Shown: positions 61,803-64,000 of the stretch, piece by piece
Numbering within the stretch: position 1 is the first letter of the stretch
How the letters are laid out: each line of letters starts with the position of its first letter
Source of the DNA: Bimastos eiseni
Taxonomy: Eukaryota; Annelida; Clitellata; Crassiclitellata; Lumbricidae
Assembly (NCBI GenBank): GCA_959347315.1
Contig: OY365814.1
Coordinates: 2,159,661-2,223,660 of the forward strand
DNA: 64,000 nucleotides
Direction: 5' to 3'
Position numbers and translations under genes: made by a program
The notes under the pieces: model-generated
The model's input: only the letters and a program-made list of their open reading frames with translations
Database searches by the model: none
Told to the model about the DNA's origin: nothing

Positions 61803-63812
61803 CGGGAGGTCACGCCGATCCTTTTCGGAGCAACATGATTGCACTCAGCAAAGAATCGGGGGGACTAAGACTGTCCAAGATTTGACTCGATTGCTGTCGA
61901 GTCCATATCGAAGCTATATCGAAGCTGTCGATTTGGGATATGTGTGGCGAAGACTTGCAGCCGTGGGATATGTGTGGCGAAGACTTGCAGCCAAATGCAC
62001 CAAACGTTACGCTATATCGAGGCTCGCATCCCACTTCGCACCATTACAGCCGGGTATCGGGGTACTAGGCGTATGCGAAGCCGCAGTCCACGCCACATGA
62101 CGGTTTGCCAGTTCTATGGGTCTGTCTCAGGTGTTGGTGAAGCTAGACTTCGCTAATGCTTTCAACTCCCTGAGACGGGAGGTAATGCTTAAGACGGTAC
62201 TCGACATCATACCTGAGCTGTACCCTTTTGTTCACCAGGCATACTCATCGCCCTCTGTCCTACAGTTTGGTAGCCTGCTTCTGTCGTGGCAGATGGGGCC
62301 CCAGCAGGGAGATCCACTTGGCCAATTAGTGTTTAGCCTACCGTTGCAGCTCGTCCTCCACTCGCTTGAATACACATTCAAAGTGAGGTTTCTGGCCGAT
62401 CTGACGCTCAGTGGAGAGGCGGAGGTGGTTGCACGTGACGTGCTTGTGATGTCTGGGCTCGGTTCACGGTTGGGTCTCAACCTTAACCCTACTAAATGCG
62501 TGTTCTATGGATCAGAGGCCTCGGCCGAGTTGACGCCACCACTGTCCGGATACGCAAAAGTTGGAGCGGTCGCATTGGGCCTTTTGGGAAGCGTTGGATA
62601 CCGCATTGGAGAGTCAGTGTAGCAGACACCGCCTAGCTCTGGAGAGAATGCGCGCTTTGCCATCACAGAATGCCTTAATTTTGTTGCGCTCGTCCTTCGG
62701 CGCCGCAAAGTCGGCTACCTCCTCAGATGTTCCCCCTGCTATGGCCATCCCGTTCTCAAAATATTGGATGGAATACAGAGGTCCGGTCTCGAATCCATAG
62801 TCAACTGCACCCTTAACGATCTGCAGTGGGTACAAACCTCACTCCCAATAAGGGACGGGTCGTTTCGCTGGCTTCTCTGCCTATTTGGCCTCAGCCGCAT
62901 CGACCCTCGACCTGCAGTCCGCCATCCTGACTGAAGTGGGTGTGTCTATGGACGCCTTCAGGGGCGTCCTGGTGGAGGCATGGCACCATTTCCTATCCAA
63001 GATATTGCAACACGAACCAATAAAGCAAAGCATCTGGGACCGTCCACGTGTCGATGAGGATAAGGCTACGAACAGGCGCGGGACCGCTGGGCTTGTCGAG
63101 CATGCAAGACTGGATGCGGCATGCAGCCCCATTCTGCCAATTGGCTCACCGCTCTGCCCATTCCCGTGCGCTTTCGTCCTCGACAACGAGGCAGTTAGGG
63201 TGGCGGTAGGCCTGAGATTGGGCCTGGCCATATGTGGCCCTCATAGCTGCCAGTGCGGTGAGGTTGTGGGGCTAGAGGATCACCACGGATTTGTGTGTTA
63301 GAGGGCCCAGGGTCGCTCCTTGCGTCACCACAGTCAACGACATCCTCTGACGGGCCCTCCTCAAGGCCGAGATACCAAGCATAAAAGAGCCGGCCGGACT
63401 AAAAGTAAAAGGCCCGATGGTGCAACTCTGAATCTTTGGTCGGGCGGGAAATACCTAGCTTGGGACGCCACGATAGTACACACCTGTGCTGCCTCCTACA
63501 TAGCGCCCCAGACCGCTTCCGCGTCGGTGCAGGCGGCGGGCCGCAAGACCTTGAAGTATGCAAGGCTCCAGGCCACGCACATTTTCCAGCCAGTAGCCAT
63601 TGAGACCATGGGCCCGCTGAATCCCTCCGCTGCTGATTTTATTAACGCAATCGGGTCTCGCATCTCTGCCACTAGTGGCGATAGGCGCGAGGCTTCCTTT
63701 CTTTTCCATCGTTTATCCATCTGTATTCAACGCTATGATCTTGTGGCCTTCCAGGGCACCTTTCCCGAACCCCAGAAGACGAGGCCTGACCATCCGGACA
63801 ACGGCTTTAGCA
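61803..63812 (+). mobile_element. RLE retrotransposon of a second subfamily, 5'-truncated (copy D)
   Basis: It begins within the RT at EVTPILFGA, ALSKESGGLR and, after a short duplication, GYVWRRLAAKC. Then come GIGVLGVCEAAVHAT, KLDFANAFNSLRRE, MGPQQGDPLGQLVF and FLADLTLSGEAEVV, in which the first motif C aspartate is Ala (62389-62400). The C-terminal part in several frames has SLPIRDG, RVAVGLRLGLAICGPHSCQC, KRPDGATLNLWSGG, LAWDATIVHT and VAFQGTFPEP. Several frameshifts and stops. It shares LFG(A/G)T and GVPEGCEAA-type residues with copy E, so D and E look closer to each other than to A and C. Confidence 0.8.
61935..61992. repeat. 30-bp tandem duplication at the C/D junction
   Basis: GGGATATGTGTGGCGAAGAC with TTGCAGCC is repeated exactly with a 30-bp period, duplicating GYVWRRLAA in frame. 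Confidence 0.9.
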
Positions 63813-63926
63813 TAATAATAGTAATCTCTAAGTCCTTGGGGGAATGAAGTACCTCAGGGAAAAATTAAAAAAAATATAATAGTAATAATAATAATATCAA
63901 TAATAATAATAATAAAAATAATAGTG

Positions 63927-63977
<51 letters not shown>

Positions 63978-63981
63978 GAGA
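63812..63981. repeat. (TAA)n microsatellite, 3' junction of copy D
   Basis: ATAATAATAG follows the element end, then about 45 bp of other sequence, then more than 100 bp of TAA repeats (63870-63976). Confidence 0.85.
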
Positions 63982-64000
63982 CGTAACCGTTCCAGATAAG

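Overview
The window is metazoan nuclear DNA: split genes with GT-AG introns, AT-rich spacers, many microsatellites and a high load of transposable-element remnants. A recurring TAGGCCTA octamer, a fibrinogen-related gene and L2/CR1-type retroelements (one with a 2A-like NPGP motif) fit an invertebrate deuterostome such as an echinoderm. That placement is an inference; no taxon-specific marker was identified.

Layout. 1-0.94 kb: minus-strand 5' part of a restriction-like-endonuclease (RLE) non-LTR retrotransposon ending at an ATT/TAA microsatellite. 0.95-17 kb: no intact gene; repeats, including a long inverted-repeat element (4.8-7.35 kb) around a decayed transposon ORF, a TIR element filled with minisatellite (9.1-10.1 kb), small foldback elements and a hAT-like element with a clean target-site duplication (TSD). 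17.1-18.1 kb: decayed C2H2 zinc-finger sequence, followed by a tRNA-derived SINE. 19.7-22.8 kb: a second hAT-like element and two L2/CR1-type fragments. 23.96-30.13 kb: a complete five-exon gene for ribosomal protein S16 (uS9), 146 codons, with two L2-like insertions in its introns. 31-34 kb: a third hAT-like element, another non-LTR fragment, a foldback element and a possible signal-peptide exon. 35.19-39.19 kb: a four-exon gene for a transposase-like protein of about 755 residues with one frameshift. 39.9-46 kb: repeats, an L2-like 3' end and a long ATT microsatellite. 46.34-54.77 kb, minus strand: exons encoding a complete fibrinogen C-terminal domain, probably preceded by a Thr/Pro-rich linker exon. 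54.9-63.98 kb: a tandem nest of four copies of the same RLE retrotransposon family as at the left edge, separated by TAA microsatellites.

The most notable system is the RLE retrotransposon family. Five copies show an N-terminal Cys/His motif, a reverse transcriptase with a YLDD/FLDD active site, and a C-terminal zinc knuckle plus PD-(D/E)XK-type endonuclease in one ORF. Every visible outer junction abuts TAA repeats on the element's sense strand, which suggests target-specific insertion into TAA microsatellites, as known for Dong of Bombyx.

RPS16 is the only housekeeping gene and is certain. The fibrinogen gene is strongly supported by splice phase and family residues, although its 5' end lies upstream, perhaps beyond the retrotransposon nest. 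The 35-39 kb gene is real coding sequence but may be a domesticated or recently dead element.
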